Source: Amycolatopsis roodepoortensis
GTDB lineage: Bacteria > Actinomycetota > Actinomycetes > Mycobacteriales > Pseudonocardiaceae
Assembly: GCF_014873915.1 (NCBI RefSeq)
Contig: NZ_JADBEJ010000004.1
Span: 1,426,001 to 1,490,000, forward strand
Direction of reading: 5' to 3'
Length of the DNA: 64,000 nt
Under the pieces are notes generated by a model. The model did no database searches. It saw nothing but the letters and a program-made list of their open reading frames with translations, and was not told the origin of the DNA. Below are positions 28,314 to 36,345 of the stretch, piece after piece; positions within the stretch are counted from its first letter, which is position 1; every line of letters starts with the position of its first letter. The translations under genes were made by a program, and so were the position numbers.

Positions 28314-29129
28314 TCACGATAGCGGTGGACGCGTCTCGTAGAACGCGATCGCGCCCGCCGTGGCGACATTCAGCGAATCGACGCCTTCCGGCATCGGGAT
28401 CCGCACCGCGACGTCGGCGGCGGCGATGGCCTCCTCGGTCAGGCCGGGACCTTCCGCACCCAGCATCAGCGCGACCTTCTCCGGTGTCTGGTCCCGTAAC
28501 TGGCGCAGCGAAACGGAATCCGCACGGGGAGTGAGGGCCGCGATGCGGAAACCGCGTTCCCGCAGCAGTTCCAGGTCGCCCGGCCAGGATCCGAAGGTCG
28601 CGAACGGCACGCGCAGGACGTGCCCCATCGAGACGCGGACGCTGCGCCGGTACAGCGGGTCCGAGCAGCCGGCGCCGAGCAGGACCCCGTCGACGCCGAG
28701 CGCGGCCGCGTTGCGGAACAGCGAACCGAGATTCTCGTGGTCACCGACGCCTTCGAGCACCGCGAGCACCCGCGCGCCGTCGATGACCTCTTCCACTTCC
28801 GGCGGCGGAGACGGCCGGTCCGCGACGGCCAGGATGCCGCGATTCAGGTGGAATCCGACCACCTCGGCCATCGTTTCGGCCGAAGTCACATATCCGGGGA
28901 CGTCGACCCGGTCCAGGTCTCCGCCCAGTTCGTGGAATCGCCGTTCCACCCCGAGCAGGGAACGGACCGGATAGCGGGACTTGAGCAGGCGCTCGACCAC
29001 GACGGTGCCCTCGGCGATCACAAAGCCACGCCCACCCGGCCTATCGGGACGCCGATCGGCTGTGGACAAGTCGCGGAAATCGTCGAGCCGCGGGTCGTCG
29101 CGGTCGTCGATGGTGATCAGTTCAGCCAC
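28314..29129 (-). CDS. TrmH/SpoU-family RNA 2'-O-methyltransferase
   Basis: A 271-aa SPOUT methyltransferase acting on tRNA or rRNA ribose. All three SpoU motifs are present: motif 1 DHENLGSLFRNAAALG near 150, motif 2 LMLGAEGPGL near 225 and motif 3 VRIPMPEGVDSLNVATAG near 245, which form the AdoMet knot. The N-terminal ~110 residues are an RNA-binding domain. Start is the GTG at 29129, without a clear Shine-Dalgarno sequence. It corresponds in position to Rv0881 of M. tuberculosis. The exact RNA target cannot be told. Confidence 0.9.
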   Translation of the reverse strand: MAELITIDDRDDPRLDDFRDLSTADRRPDRPGGRGFVIAEGTVVVERLLKSRYPVRSLLGVERRFHELGGDLDRVDVPGYVTSAETMAEVVGFHLNRGILAVADRPSPPPEVEEVIDGARVLAVLEGVGDHENLGSLFRNAAALGVDGVLLGAGCSDPLYRRSVRVSMGHVLRVPFATFGSWPGDLELLRERGFRIAALTPRADSVSLRQLRDQTPEKVALMLGAEGPGLTEEAIAAADVAVRIPMPEGVDSLNVATAGAIAFYETRPPLS

Positions 29130-29345
29130 CAGGAGAGTGTGTCATCCGCCCGCTGCGCGCCGTTTGCGTCCGATCGTCCCCGGGTAAGTAGTACGAATGG
29201 ATGTATTTTGCTGTCAGTTAACCCCTAGTGACAGAGAGCACCAGTTTGGCCGCTAGCCGGGCGGCTGCGAGGCGTGAAACCGTTGGGCCGCCTGGCAGTC
29301 CCGCCTGGATCCCGCGGAGCGTGGCCAATGAGGAGCTCGACGAAC

Positions 29346-30845
29346 ATGGGTAAGAATCTTTCGGCGGACCCCTCCGAGCCGCCGGATCGCGGCCGCTATC
29401 GCCGGAAGGTACAGCGCTGCCTCGACACCTTGGCCCGGATGCTCACCGACGGAAGTTTTTCCTTCCCGCGCAAGAACATCGGCCTCGAGGTCGAACTCAA
29501 CCTCGTCGACGCGGAACTGCGCCCGTCGATGACGAACACGACGGTGCTCGAAGCGCTGAACGATCCGTCGTTCACCACCGAGCTCGGCCAGCACAACCTG
29601 GAGCTCAACGTGCCGCCGCGGCCGCTGGCCGGCGAGTCCGCGCTGCAACTGGAGGACGATCTCCACGCGTATCTGGGCGCCGCTTCGCGCAAGGCCGAGG
29701 AATCCGGTGCCTCCCTGGCGATGATCGGCATCCTCCCGACGTTGCGGCACGAGCACTTCGACCAGAAATGGCTGACCAACAACGCCCGGTATTCGCTGCT
29801 CAACGACCGGATCTTCGCCGCGCGCGGCGAGCGCACCGTGCTCTCCATGGAGGGCGCGCCGCTCCCCGGCCGCCAGCCCGAGCGGCTGCGCAGCTACTCC
29901 GAATCCATCCTGCCCGAAGCCGCCTGCACGTCAGTCCAGCTGCATCTGCAGGTCGCGCCGGAGGAATTCGCGGCGCACTGGAACGCCGCCCAGGCGCTGG
30001 CCGGGGTCCAGATCGCGGTCGGCGCGAATTCGCCGTTCCTGCTCGGCAAGGCACTGTGGCACGAGACACGGATCCCGCTGTTCCTGCAGGCCACGGACAC
30101 CCGCCCCGAAGAACTGAAGAACCAGGGTGTGCGGCCGCGGGTGTGGTTCGGCGAGCGGTGGATCACGTCGATCTTCGACCTGTTCGAGGAGAACGTCCGG
30201 TACTTCCCCGGTCTGCTTCCCGAGACCGACCGGGAGGATCCGATCGAGGCGCTCGACTCCGGGCAGGCCCCGAAACTCACCGAGCTGCGGATGCACAACG
30301 GCACCGTCTGGCGCTGGAACCGGCCGGTCTACGACGTCGTCGACGGCCTGCCGCACCTGCGGGTGGAGAACCGGGTGCTGCCCGCGGGCCCGACCGTCGT
30401 CGACATGGTCGCGAACGCCGCCTTCTTCTACGGCGCACAGCGGGCGCTCGCCGAAGCCGACCGTCCAGTGTGGACACAGATGTCGTTCCAGGCGGCCGAG
30501 GAGAACATGTACGCGGGGGCGCGCCGCGGTTTCGACGCGCAGCTGTACTGGCCGGGTATCGGCTGGATCCCGCCGGACGAGCTGGTGCTGCGGGTCCTGC
30601 TGCCGCTGGCGCACGAAGGACTACGCCGGTCGGACGTTTCGGACGAGGCGAGAGAGCGCTATCTGGGCATCATCGAGCAGCGGTGTCTCACCCGGCGGAC
30701 CGGCGCGGCCTGGCAACGGGAGTACGTCCTGCGCGCGGAGGAGCGCGGGGCCGAGCGGGAGACCGCGCTGAACCGGATGCTGGGCCGGTACCTGGAGCTG
30801 TCGGCCACCGAGACGCCGGTGCACACCTGGTCGCTGGAGGCTTAG
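29346..30845 (+). CDS. Glutamate-cysteine ligase family 2 (GCS2) protein
   Basis: A 499-aa ATP-dependent carboxylate-amine ligase of the GCS2 type. The substrate strand NIGLEVELNLVD near 45-56 and GQHNLELNVPPRPL near 79-92 carry the metal-binding Glu residues, and RVENRVLPAGPTVVDM near 345-360 is typical. Members ligate glutamate to an amine (gamma-glutamylcysteine in some). Actinobacteria make mycothiol rather than glutathione, so gamma-glutamylcysteine for ergothioneine or another gamma-glutamyl amide are options. The start ATG at 29346 has AGGAG 10 nt upstream. A tetR gene follows after 24 nt. Confidence 0.8.
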   Translation: MGKNLSADPSEPPDRGRYRRKVQRCLDTLARMLTDGSFSFPRKNIGLEVELNLVDAELRPSMTNTTVLEALNDPSFTTELGQHNLELNVPPRPLAGESALQLEDDLHAYLGAASRKAEESGASLAMIGILPTLRHEHFDQKWLTNNARYSLLNDRIFAARGERTVLSMEGAPLPGRQPERLRSYSESILPEAACTSVQLHLQVAPEEFAAHWNAAQALAGVQIAVGANSPFLLGKALWHETRIPLFLQATDTRPEELKNQGVRPRVWFGERWITSIFDLFEENVRYFPGLLPETDREDPIEALDSGQAPKLTELRMHNGTVWRWNRPVYDVVDGLPHLRVENRVLPAGPTVVDMVANAAFFYGAQRALAEADRPVWTQMSFQAAEENMYAGARRGFDAQLYWPGIGWIPPDELVLRVLLPLAHEGLRRSDVSDEARERYLGIIEQRCLTRRTGAAWQREYVLRAEERGAERETALNRMLGRYLELSATETPVHTWSLEA

Positions 30846-30869
30846 AGTCTTCCTCCAGGGAGGTGGCTC

Positions 30870-31457
30870 GTGCCCAAGATCATCGGCCGGTCGCTGGAGG
30901 AGCACCGGCGCGAGGTCCGCAGCAGGGTGTTCGACGTCCTGCGCGGGCAGCTGTACGAGCGCGGATTCGACGCGATCACGCTCGCGGGTGTCGCCGCCGA
31001 AGCGGGCCTCGGCCGCACGGCGATGTACAACCACTTCCCGGACAAGGAAAGCCTGCTGGTCGCCTTCGTCGAGGACGAGGCGACGCGGTACGTCGAACGG
31101 CTGAAGGCGGCGGTCGCGACCGCGGACACCCCGGTCGAGAAGCTCGCGACGTTCGTCCGGCTCCAGCTGCGGGTGCTGGCCGAGTACCACCTGCCGCCGG
31201 GGACGGCGCTCGCGTCGGCGCTGGCACCCGCCGCGTACCGGCGGATCAGCGCGCACGCCGACCCCATCACCGGCCAGTTGCGCGAGATCCTCGCCGAGGG
31301 GGTGCCGGACGAGGACCCCGACGTGCTGATTCCGATGATCACCGCCGCGCTGGGCAGCCGCCAGGTCGTCGACGTGCCACCCGAACGGCTGGACGACGCG
31401 ATCGAAGGAGCCGTCCGCTTCGTGCTCAGAGCGGTGGGGATGACGGAAAACCCGTAA
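30870..31457 (+). CDS. TetR-family transcriptional regulator
   Basis: A 195-aa regulator with an N-terminal TetR helix-turn-helix (EVRSRVFDVLRGQLYERGFD ... GLGRTAMYNHFPDKESLL) and an all-helical ligand domain. The GTG at 30870 has GGGAGG upstream. It lies in the same direction between the GCS2-family ligase and the heme oxygenase, so it may be co-transcribed with the former. An iron-box-like site follows directly after its stop. Confidence 0.9.
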   Translation: MPKIIGRSLEEHRREVRSRVFDVLRGQLYERGFDAITLAGVAAEAGLGRTAMYNHFPDKESLLVAFVEDEATRYVERLKAAVATADTPVEKLATFVRLQLRVLAEYHLPPGTALASALAPAAYRRISAHADPITGQLREILAEGVPDEDPDVLIPMITAALGSRQVVDVPPERLDDAIEGAVRFVLRAVGMTENP

Positions 31458-31458
31458 A

Positions 31459-31477
31459 TAAGGGTAGCCTAACCCGC
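31459..31477. promoter_or_regulatory. IdeR/DmdR-like iron box upstream of heme oxygenase
   Basis: TAAGGGTAGCCTAACCCGC matches 14 of 19 positions of the perfect box found at 35951-35969. Actinobacterial iron-dependent repressors of the DtxR/IdeR family bind such 19-bp palindromes and repress under iron sufficiency. It lies about 60 nt before the heme oxygenase start, which fits iron-controlled heme degradation. Confidence 0.65.
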
Positions 31478-31535
31478 GATTGTGCCTTACGCTCTTTCTG
31501 ACAGCATGTCAGATCGATGCTTGGAGGCTCTGTCC

Positions 31536-32204
31536 ATGCCGGTGACCACCGACGTCGAATCCGGGCCGTTCTCCGCGACCCTGCGCGCCTCCACCCTGCC
31601 CGCCCACGAGCGGGCCAACCACTCCGAGTACATGAACGCGCTGCTCGGCGGCGAGCTCACGCGCGACGGGTACACCCGGCTGGCGATCCAGTACTACTTC
31701 ATCTACCAGGCCATCGAGCAGGCCGCCGACAAGCTGGCGAAGGACCCGGTGGCGGGCAAGTTCGTCTTCGAGGAGCTGCGGCGGCTGCCGAGCCTCGAAC
31801 GCGACCTCGAACACCTCGTCGGCCCGGACTGGCGCGAGACCATCCGGCCGCTGTCCTCGACGGAGCGCTACGCGCGGCGTGTGGCCGAGGCGTCGGACTG
31901 GTCCGGCGGGTTCGTCGCCCACCACTACACGCGCTACCTCGGCGACATCGCCGGCGGCCAGGTCATCCGGCGGTTGCTGGAGCGCAAGTACGAGCTCACC
32001 GAAGCGGGTTCGCTGTTCTACCACTTCGACCAGCTGGGCAGCGCGCCCAAGTTCCGGGACAACTACCGCGAGCAGCTGAACTCGGCGCCGTGGACGGAGG
32101 ACGAGCGCGCGCGGTTGATCGACGAGGCCATCGTGGCCTTCGAGTGCAACATCGCGGTGTTCGACGAGCTGGCGAGCGAGCTGGACGCGTACCGGGCCGC
32201 CTGA
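31536..32204 (+). CDS. Biliverdin-producing heme oxygenase
   Basis: A 222-aa heme oxygenase of the HmuO/HO-1 fold that opens the heme ring to biliverdin, CO and iron. The proximal heme ligand is His29 in ERANHSEYM, and the distal-helix signature GDIAGGQ is at 136-142. Length matches bacterial family members. The ATG at 31536 has GGAGG with 8-nt spacing. An iron box upstream indicates derepression under iron limitation, for iron release from heme. No heme transporter is adjacent. Confidence 0.93.
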   Translation: MPVTTDVESGPFSATLRASTLPAHERANHSEYMNALLGGELTRDGYTRLAIQYYFIYQAIEQAADKLAKDPVAGKFVFEELRRLPSLERDLEHLVGPDWRETIRPLSSTERYARRVAEASDWSGGFVAHHYTRYLGDIAGGQVIRRLLERKYELTEAGSLFYHFDQLGSAPKFRDNYREQLNSAPWTEDERARLIDEAIVAFECNIAVFDELASELDAYRAA

Positions 32205-32297
32205 CCTCGTGACGGTCGCGGGGTAGGGCAGGCCCCACCCCGCGATCGGCGGCCCGCCGGATCCCTTCTCCCCGGGGAAATCCCTAACTTTCGGGGT

Positions 32298-34157
32298 ATG
32301 TTCCGGATCGCGGCCACCGCCGCCCTGCTGACCTTCGCGACGGTCCTGAGTGCCCCCGCCGCCCAAGCCGCGACACCCGCCGGCGTCTTCGACGAGATAC
32401 TTCCGCGGAGCCTTGCCGAGCACCACATTCCCGGCGCCGCCGTGGTGGTCGTCGAAGGCGGGAAGACCGTGTTCTCGAAGGGTTACGGAGTGTCCTCAGT
32501 GGACACCCAGGCCAAGGTGGACCCCGAGCGCACCGGGTTCCTGATCAACTCCGTCGGCAAGTCGATCGCCGCGACCGCCGCGATGCGGCTGGTCGAACAG
32601 GGCAAGCTCGCGCTGGACGCCGACGTCAACACGTACCTGAAATCGTTCAAGATCCCCGAAACCTTCCCCGGCCACCCGGTCACCCTGTTCTCCCTGCTGA
32701 CCCACACCGCCGGTTTCGAGGACCGCGTGTACCGGATGTTCACGCCGCGGGACGAGAAACTCCCTTCGCTCGCCGAGCACCTCGCGAACGAGATGCCCAC
32801 CCGCGTCCGCCCGCCCGGCGACGTCGCGATCTACTCGAACTACGGCTTCGCACTGGCCGGGCATCTCGTGGAACTGGCGTCCGGACAGTCCTATTCGGAC
32901 TACGTGCGGCAGCACATCTTCGAACCGGCGGGCATGAAGGACAGCAGCGTCGCGCAGCCCGCCCCGGACGTCCCGCTGGCGAGCGGGTACCGCTGGGACG
33001 GTGCCGCACAGGTCGTCCCGCCCGCCAACTTCGGCCCCGAACCGCCCGCCGGGGACGGGAACATCGCCACTCCGGCCGACATGGGCCGTTATCTGTCCGC
33101 GAACCTCGTGCCCGGCGTGTTCAGCCGCTCCTTGCTCGACCAGTTGCACGGTGCGCGGTTCCGCAACGACCCGCGGCTGCCCGCGATGGGGTTCGGCTTC
33201 TCCGAGCGGTATCTGAACGGCCTGCGCATGGTGGAGAAGACCGGCGACTCACCGGGGTTCTTCAGCGTGCTGGAGCTGATCCCCGAGAAGAACACCGGCG
33301 TGTACCTGGCGTTCAACGGCGGCGCCTTCTCCGGTGACGCCGCCGCGGTGACCGCCGAGGTGCTCAAGGCCTTCGTCGAGCGGCTCCAGCCCGCCGCTCC
33401 CGATCCCGCGCCCGTGACCCTCGCGGGTGACGTCTCGCGGTTCGAAGGCAGCTACAACAACACCCGGCTGGACTACGACAGCTTCACGAAGGTGCGTGCG
33501 CTCGCGGGCGGCGTCACGGTGACCGCCGACGGCGACGGCGTGCTGACGACGTCCGGCCTCGGCGAAGGAACCCGCCGATGGACGCAGACGGAGCCCGGGC
33601 TGTTCACCGACGCGGCCGGTGAGCGGCTCGCGTTCCGCGAATCCGGCGGGGAGATGCTGCTGTTCGCGGGCGACGACCCGAACTCCTCCTACGAACGCAC
33701 GTCGTGGCTCGGATCGCCGTCCACGCACCTGCTGATCCTCGGCATCGCGCTGCTGCTCCTGCTGGGCGCGCTGCTGTGGTGGCCGATCCGCGCGTTCGTC
33801 CGGCGTGGCCGCGAGCGGAATCCGAAGGGCGCCCGGTTCGCAACGGTCGCGGCCTGGTCCGCCGCCCTCGCGGTCCTGCTGTTCACGGGCGGTTTCGCCC
33901 TCCTTATGAGTGATCTCAGCGCCGCCGCCGTCGCGCTGACCTCCGGGCACTCCCCCTTGCTGAGCGTCACCTTGCTCCTGCCGAACGTCGTCCTGCTCCT
34001 GACCGGCGCGGCCGTCGTCTGCACGGCGCTCGCGTGGCTCCGCCGCTGGTGGACCACCCCCGCCAGGATCACCTACACGGTGGTTTCCGTGGCACTGGCC
34101 GCCTTCCTCGGAGTGCTCGCCTCCTATCACCTGGTCGGGTTGCCCTACCTGGCTTGA
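32298..34157 (+). CDS. Secreted, membrane-tethered beta-lactamase-family serine hydrolase
   Basis: A 619-aa protein with signal peptide (1-24, cleavage near AQA), an extracellular serine-hydrolase domain with catalytic motifs S-V-G-K (NSVGKSIAAT), Y-S-N (AIYSNYGFA) and K-T-G (MVEKTGDSPGFF), a beta-rich domain (about 370-465) and four C-terminal transmembrane helices from about 475. This layout is found in actinobacterial membrane-bound hydrolases proposed to act on D-amino-acid peptides or esters; the substrate is not known. It lies alone, starting 93 nt after the heme oxygenase stop. Confidence 0.85.
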   Translation: MFRIAATAALLTFATVLSAPAAQAATPAGVFDEILPRSLAEHHIPGAAVVVVEGGKTVFSKGYGVSSVDTQAKVDPERTGFLINSVGKSIAATAAMRLVEQGKLALDADVNTYLKSFKIPETFPGHPVTLFSLLTHTAGFEDRVYRMFTPRDEKLPSLAEHLANEMPTRVRPPGDVAIYSNYGFALAGHLVELASGQSYSDYVRQHIFEPAGMKDSSVAQPAPDVPLASGYRWDGAAQVVPPANFGPEPPAGDGNIATPADMGRYLSANLVPGVFSRSLLDQLHGARFRNDPRLPAMGFGFSERYLNGLRMVEKTGDSPGFFSVLELIPEKNTGVYLAFNGGAFSGDAAAVTAEVLKAFVERLQPAAPDPAPVTLAGDVSRFEGSYNNTRLDYDSFTKVRALAGGVTVTADGDGVLTTSGLGEGTRRWTQTEPGLFTDAAGERLAFRESGGEMLLFAGDDPNSSYERTSWLGSPSTHLLILGIALLLLLGALLWWPIRAFVRRGRERNPKGARFATVAAWSAALAVLLFTGGFALLMSDLSAAAVALTSGHSPLLSVTLLLPNVVLLLTGAAVVCTALAWLRRWWTTPARITYTVVSVALAAFLGVLASYHLVGLPYLA

Positions 34158-34177
34158 TGACCGCCGTCACATCGCCT

Positions 34178-34207
34178 TGACCTCCAGCTAACTGGAGCTA
34201 GCAGGGT
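34178..34207 (+). promoter_or_regulatory. Candidate MerR-type promoter upstream of sodA
   Basis: TTGACC (34178-34183) is followed after 18 nt by CAGGGT (34202-34207). The spacer contains the inverted repeat CTCCAG-CTAA-CTGGAG. A palindrome inside an overlong spacer is the hallmark of promoters activated by MerR/SoxR-type regulators. It lies about 150 nt upstream of sodA. A related arrangement precedes nat at 35035. Confidence 0.4.
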
Positions 34208-34355
34208 GGGTTTCAGGCGGTGGCCCCACCGGGTACAGCCGCTACGAACGGGTCGTTCCACCTGGGGAGAAACGCGGCGCCCCCGGTCGCCGCAAACGGG
34301 TGAAGACGACTAAGTTCGTCCTTGGAAACTTGTGTCGAAGACAGAAGGAGGGCCG

Positions 34356-34979
34356 ATGGCCCGCTACGTGCTCCCGGAACTCGACTACGACTACGGCGCC
34401 CTGGCGCCGCACATCTCCGGCGAGATCAACGAGCTGCACCACAGCAAGCACCACGCGACCTACGTCAAGGGCGCGAACGACACGCTCGACAAGATCGCCG
34501 AGGCCCGTGAGGCCGGCAACTTCGGCGACATCGTCGGCCTGCAGACCACGCTGGCGTTCCACCTCGCCGGGCACGCCAACCACGTCGTGTGGTGGAAGAT
34601 CCTCTCCCCGGAAGGCGGCGACAAGCCGACCGGCGAGCTGGCCTCCGCGATCGACGAGGCGTTCGGCTCCTTCGACAAGTTCAAGGCGCAGTTCACCGCG
34701 GTCGCCACCACCATCCAGGGCAACGGCTGGGCCGCGCTCTCCTGGGACCCGATCGGCAAGACGCTGATCACCCAGCAGCTGCGTGACCACCACAACAACC
34801 TGGTCCTGCCGACCACGCCGATCCTGCTGGTCGACGTGTGGGAGCACGCGTTCTACCTGGACTACAAGAACGTGAAGCCGGACTACGTCAAGGCGCTCTG
34901 GAACATCTTCAACTGGGCCGAGATCTCCAAGCGGTTCGACAACGCCGTCGCCGGTGGCAACGGCCTGCTGCTCGGCTGA
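34356..34979 (+). CDS. sodA: Fe/Mn superoxide dismutase
   Basis: A 207-aa cytosolic or exported superoxide dismutase. The metal ligands are His28, His76, Asp160 and His164 ([34 protein letters not shown]), the same numbering as M. tuberculosis SodA. Overall length is the family norm. The ATG at 34356 follows GAAGGAGGG. A good intrinsic terminator lies directly downstream, so the gene is monocistronic. Iron or manganese preference cannot be decided from the sequence. Confidence 0.97.
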   Translation: MARYVLPELDYDYGALAPHISGEINELHHSKHHATYVKGANDTLDKIAEAREAGNFGDIVGLQTTLAFHLAGHANHVVWWKILSPEGGDKPTGELASAIDEAFGSFDKFKAQFTAVATTIQGNGWAALSWDPIGKTLITQQLRDHHNNLVLPTTPILLVDVWEHAFYLDYKNVKPDYVKALWNIFNWAEISKRFDNAVAGGNGLLLG

Positions 34980-34997
34980 CACTTCTCGCCACGAAGC

Positions 34998-35029
34998 GGG
35001 GCTCTCCTTCACGGAGGGCCCCGTTTTTC
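34998..35029 (+). terminator. Intrinsic terminator after sodA
   Basis: GGGGCTCTCC (34998-35007) pairs with GGAGGGCCCC (35013-35022), with one mismatch and a 5-nt loop, followed by GTTTTTC. It is the clearest classical Rho-independent terminator in the window. Confidence 0.85.
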
Positions 35030-35034
35030 GGTTC

Positions 35035-35065
35035 TTGACCTCCAGCGAAGTCGAGGTGTCAAGGT
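35035..35065 (+). promoter_or_regulatory. Candidate MerR-type promoter of nat
   Basis: TTGACC (35035-35040) and CAAGGT (35060-35065) are 19 nt apart. The spacer contains CCTC...GAGG inverted repeats (full repeat CTTGACCTC ... GAGGTGTCAAG). The expected transcription start is at or next to the nat ATG at 35072, giving a leaderless message. The TTGACCTCCAGC start is shared with the site upstream of sodA. Confidence 0.45.
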
Positions 35066-35071
35066 GGACGC

Positions 35072-35821
35072 ATGGACGTCGCCGCATACCTCGACCGGCT
35101 CGGGCTCGACCGTCCCGCCACCGCGGACGTCGCCGCGCTGCGGACGCTGCAGGAACGCCACCTCGCGGTGGTGCCGTTCGAAAACCTGAGCATCCACCTC
35201 GGCGAACCGATCGTCCTGGACATCGAGGCGTTGTTCGACAAGATCGTGCTCCGGCGCCGTGGTGGCTTCTGCTACGAGCTGAACGGGCTCTTCGCCGCCT
35301 TGCTGCGGAAGCTGGGTTTCGACGCCGGGTTGAGGTCGGCGAAGGTGTTCCGGCCGGACGGCACCCTCGGGCCGCCGTTCGACCACGCCGTCGTCCACGT
35401 CGAGCTGGACGAACCGTGGCTGGCCGACGTCGGCTTCGGGCGGTTCAGCCGGTTCCCGCTGCGGCTGGCCGCCACGGAGGCGCAGGCCGACCCGGAAGGG
35501 GAGTTCCTGGTCCTCGACGCGCCCCACGGCGACATCGACGTCTTGCTCGACGGCGCTCCCCAGTACCGGATCGAGCGGCGGCCGCGGACGCTGGACGAGT
35601 TCGTCCCGACCGCGTTCTGGCAGTCCACGTCGCCGGACTCGCATTTCACGAAGGGGCCGACCTGCTCGCTGCCGGTCAAGCACGGCCGGGTCACGCTGGC
35701 GGGTGACAAGCTGATCGTCACCACCCACGGCGTCCGCGAGGAGACCAGGCTTTCGGGTGACCAGGAGATCCTGGATGTCTATCGGAAGGAGTTCGGGATC
35801 GCACTCGACCGGGTGCCTTGA
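35072..35821 (+). CDS. nat: Arylamine N-acetyltransferase
   Basis: A 249-aa NAT that transfers acetyl or other acyl groups from CoA to aromatic amines and hydrazines. The Cys-His-Asp triad is C67 (RRRGGFCYELNGLF), H105 (FDHAVVHV) and D119 (WLADVGFG). Length is slightly below the usual 270-280 residues. No Shine-Dalgarno sequence precedes the ATG, in line with a leaderless message from the promoter just upstream. In actinomycetes NAT enzymes also serve amide synthase roles in biosynthetic clusters, but no such cluster is present here. Confidence 0.93.
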   Translation: MDVAAYLDRLGLDRPATADVAALRTLQERHLAVVPFENLSIHLGEPIVLDIEALFDKIVLRRRGGFCYELNGLFAALLRKLGFDAGLRSAKVFRPDGTLGPPFDHAVVHVELDEPWLADVGFGRFSRFPLRLAATEAQADPEGEFLVLDAPHGDIDVLLDGAPQYRIERRPRTLDEFVPTAFWQSTSPDSHFTKGPTCSLPVKHGRVTLAGDKLIVTTHGVREETRLSGDQEILDVYRKEFGIALDRVP

Positions 35822-35862
35822 CCTGATCGGCGCGGTCATCGACCATGAACCTTCCGGAATGA

Positions 35863-35905
35863 ACGAAGCCCCGCCTCCGGGGGTGACCCGGTCGCGGGGC
35901 TTCGT
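35863..35905 (+). terminator. Hairpin after nat
   Basis: ACGAAGCCCCGC (35863-35874) pairs perfectly with GCGGGGCTTCGT (35894-35905); the 19-nt loop includes a smaller CGGG...CCCG stem. It is 42 nt after the stop. No T-run follows, but position and strength suggest a terminator. Confidence 0.7.
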
Positions 35906-35950
35906 CCGTTCCCGAACTGACTGCCGCTCCCACCACGAAGCGGACATGTA

Positions 35951-35969
35951 TGAGGTTAGCCTAACCTCA
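35951..35969. promoter_or_regulatory. Perfect IdeR/DmdR iron box without an obvious gene
   Basis: TGAGGTTAG-C-CTAACCTCA is a perfect 19-bp palindrome (21 bp including the A/T flanks at 35950 and 35970) and matches the TTAGGTTAGSCTAACCTAA consensus of DtxR/IdeR-type iron repressors closely. The nearest annotated gene downstream starts at 36346, almost 380 nt away and behind three palindromes. Confidence 0.8.
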
Positions 35970-35998
35970 TCTGCCCCGACAAGGGGTTCAGCCGAGAG

Positions 35999-36102
35999 AT
36001 GCCGATCTCACCCGTCCGGGTGACGGCGCACTTGTCCCCATGAGTCCCCGCCGTGGTGGAGCCGACGACTCCCGCACACCCTTGGACGAACGGCCGATCT
36101 GA
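35999..36102 (+). other. Two overlapping short reading frames after the iron box
   Basis: ATG at 35999 opens a 14-codon frame (MPISPVRVTAHLSP) ending at 36043. ATG at 36040 overlaps that stop as ATGA and opens a 20-codon frame (MSPRRGGADDSRTPLDERPI) ending at 36102. The coupled layout 30 nt after an iron box is suggestive, but such short frames arise easily by chance at this GC content and no good ribosome-binding site is visible. Confidence 0.2.
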
Positions 36103-36156
36103 CGCTCCTGAACGCGCCTCGTGACGTGGTCGGTGTGGGTGTCACCGCGAGTGAGA

Positions 36157-36201
36157 GGTGTGTGGATATAGAGACGTTGAATGTCCCTAACTCCACACAC
36201 C
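36157..36201. repeat. 45-bp palindrome, GTGTGTGGA family, 7-nt loop
   Basis: Arms of 19 bp (36157-36175, 36183-36201) pair with three mismatches around the loop GTTGAAT (ATTCAAC on the other strand). Same size, loop length and arm sequence as 3298-3342. Confidence 0.85.
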
Positions 36202-36238
36202 CCTCCGTGACCGGACCGGTCACGGAGGGGTGTGTGGA
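36192..36238. repeat. 47-bp palindrome joining two neighbouring elements, 1-nt loop
   Basis: Perfect 23-bp arms (36192-36214, 36216-36238) around a single A. The outer part (TCCACACACC) is the right arm of the element before and the left arm of the element after; the inner part is CCCTCCGTGACCGG and its complement. Three mutually exclusive hairpins are therefore possible in 36157-36273. Confidence 0.85.
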
Positions 36239-36273
36239 TTTCCGGTCATCCAACGCCCCAAAATCCACACAGT
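36229..36273. repeat. Degraded GTGTGTGGA palindrome, 7-nt loop
   Basis: Left arm GGTGTGTGGATTTCCGGTC (36229-36247), 7-nt loop ATCCAAC, right arm 36255-36273 with several mismatches but intact AAATCCACAC. It keeps the loop length and loop type of the other copies although the stem has decayed. Confidence 0.65.
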
Positions 36274-36345
36274 CGGCCCCTTACCACTCACGAGGCCTTG
36301 GGCGTTTCGCCGGACAGGCGGCGCCCGACGGGCTAGCTTCACCCC

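Larger units (their letters stand above)
35822..36345. other. 524-bp gap with terminator, iron box and stacked palindromes
   Basis: This gap carries the nat terminator (35863-35905), a perfect iron box (35951-35969), two tiny overlapping reading frames (35999-36102) and three overlapping palindromes (36157-36273). The rest, 36103-36156 and 36274-36345, shows nothing recognisable. No conventional gene is seen, although the iron box implies that one is or was regulated here. Confidence 0.8.

Noticed and set aside
29211..29234. CTGTCA/TGACAG inverted repeat as an operator for trmH or the GCS2 gene
   Set aside because: Only 6-bp arms with a 12-nt spacer, not repeated elsewhere in the window; too weak to annotate.
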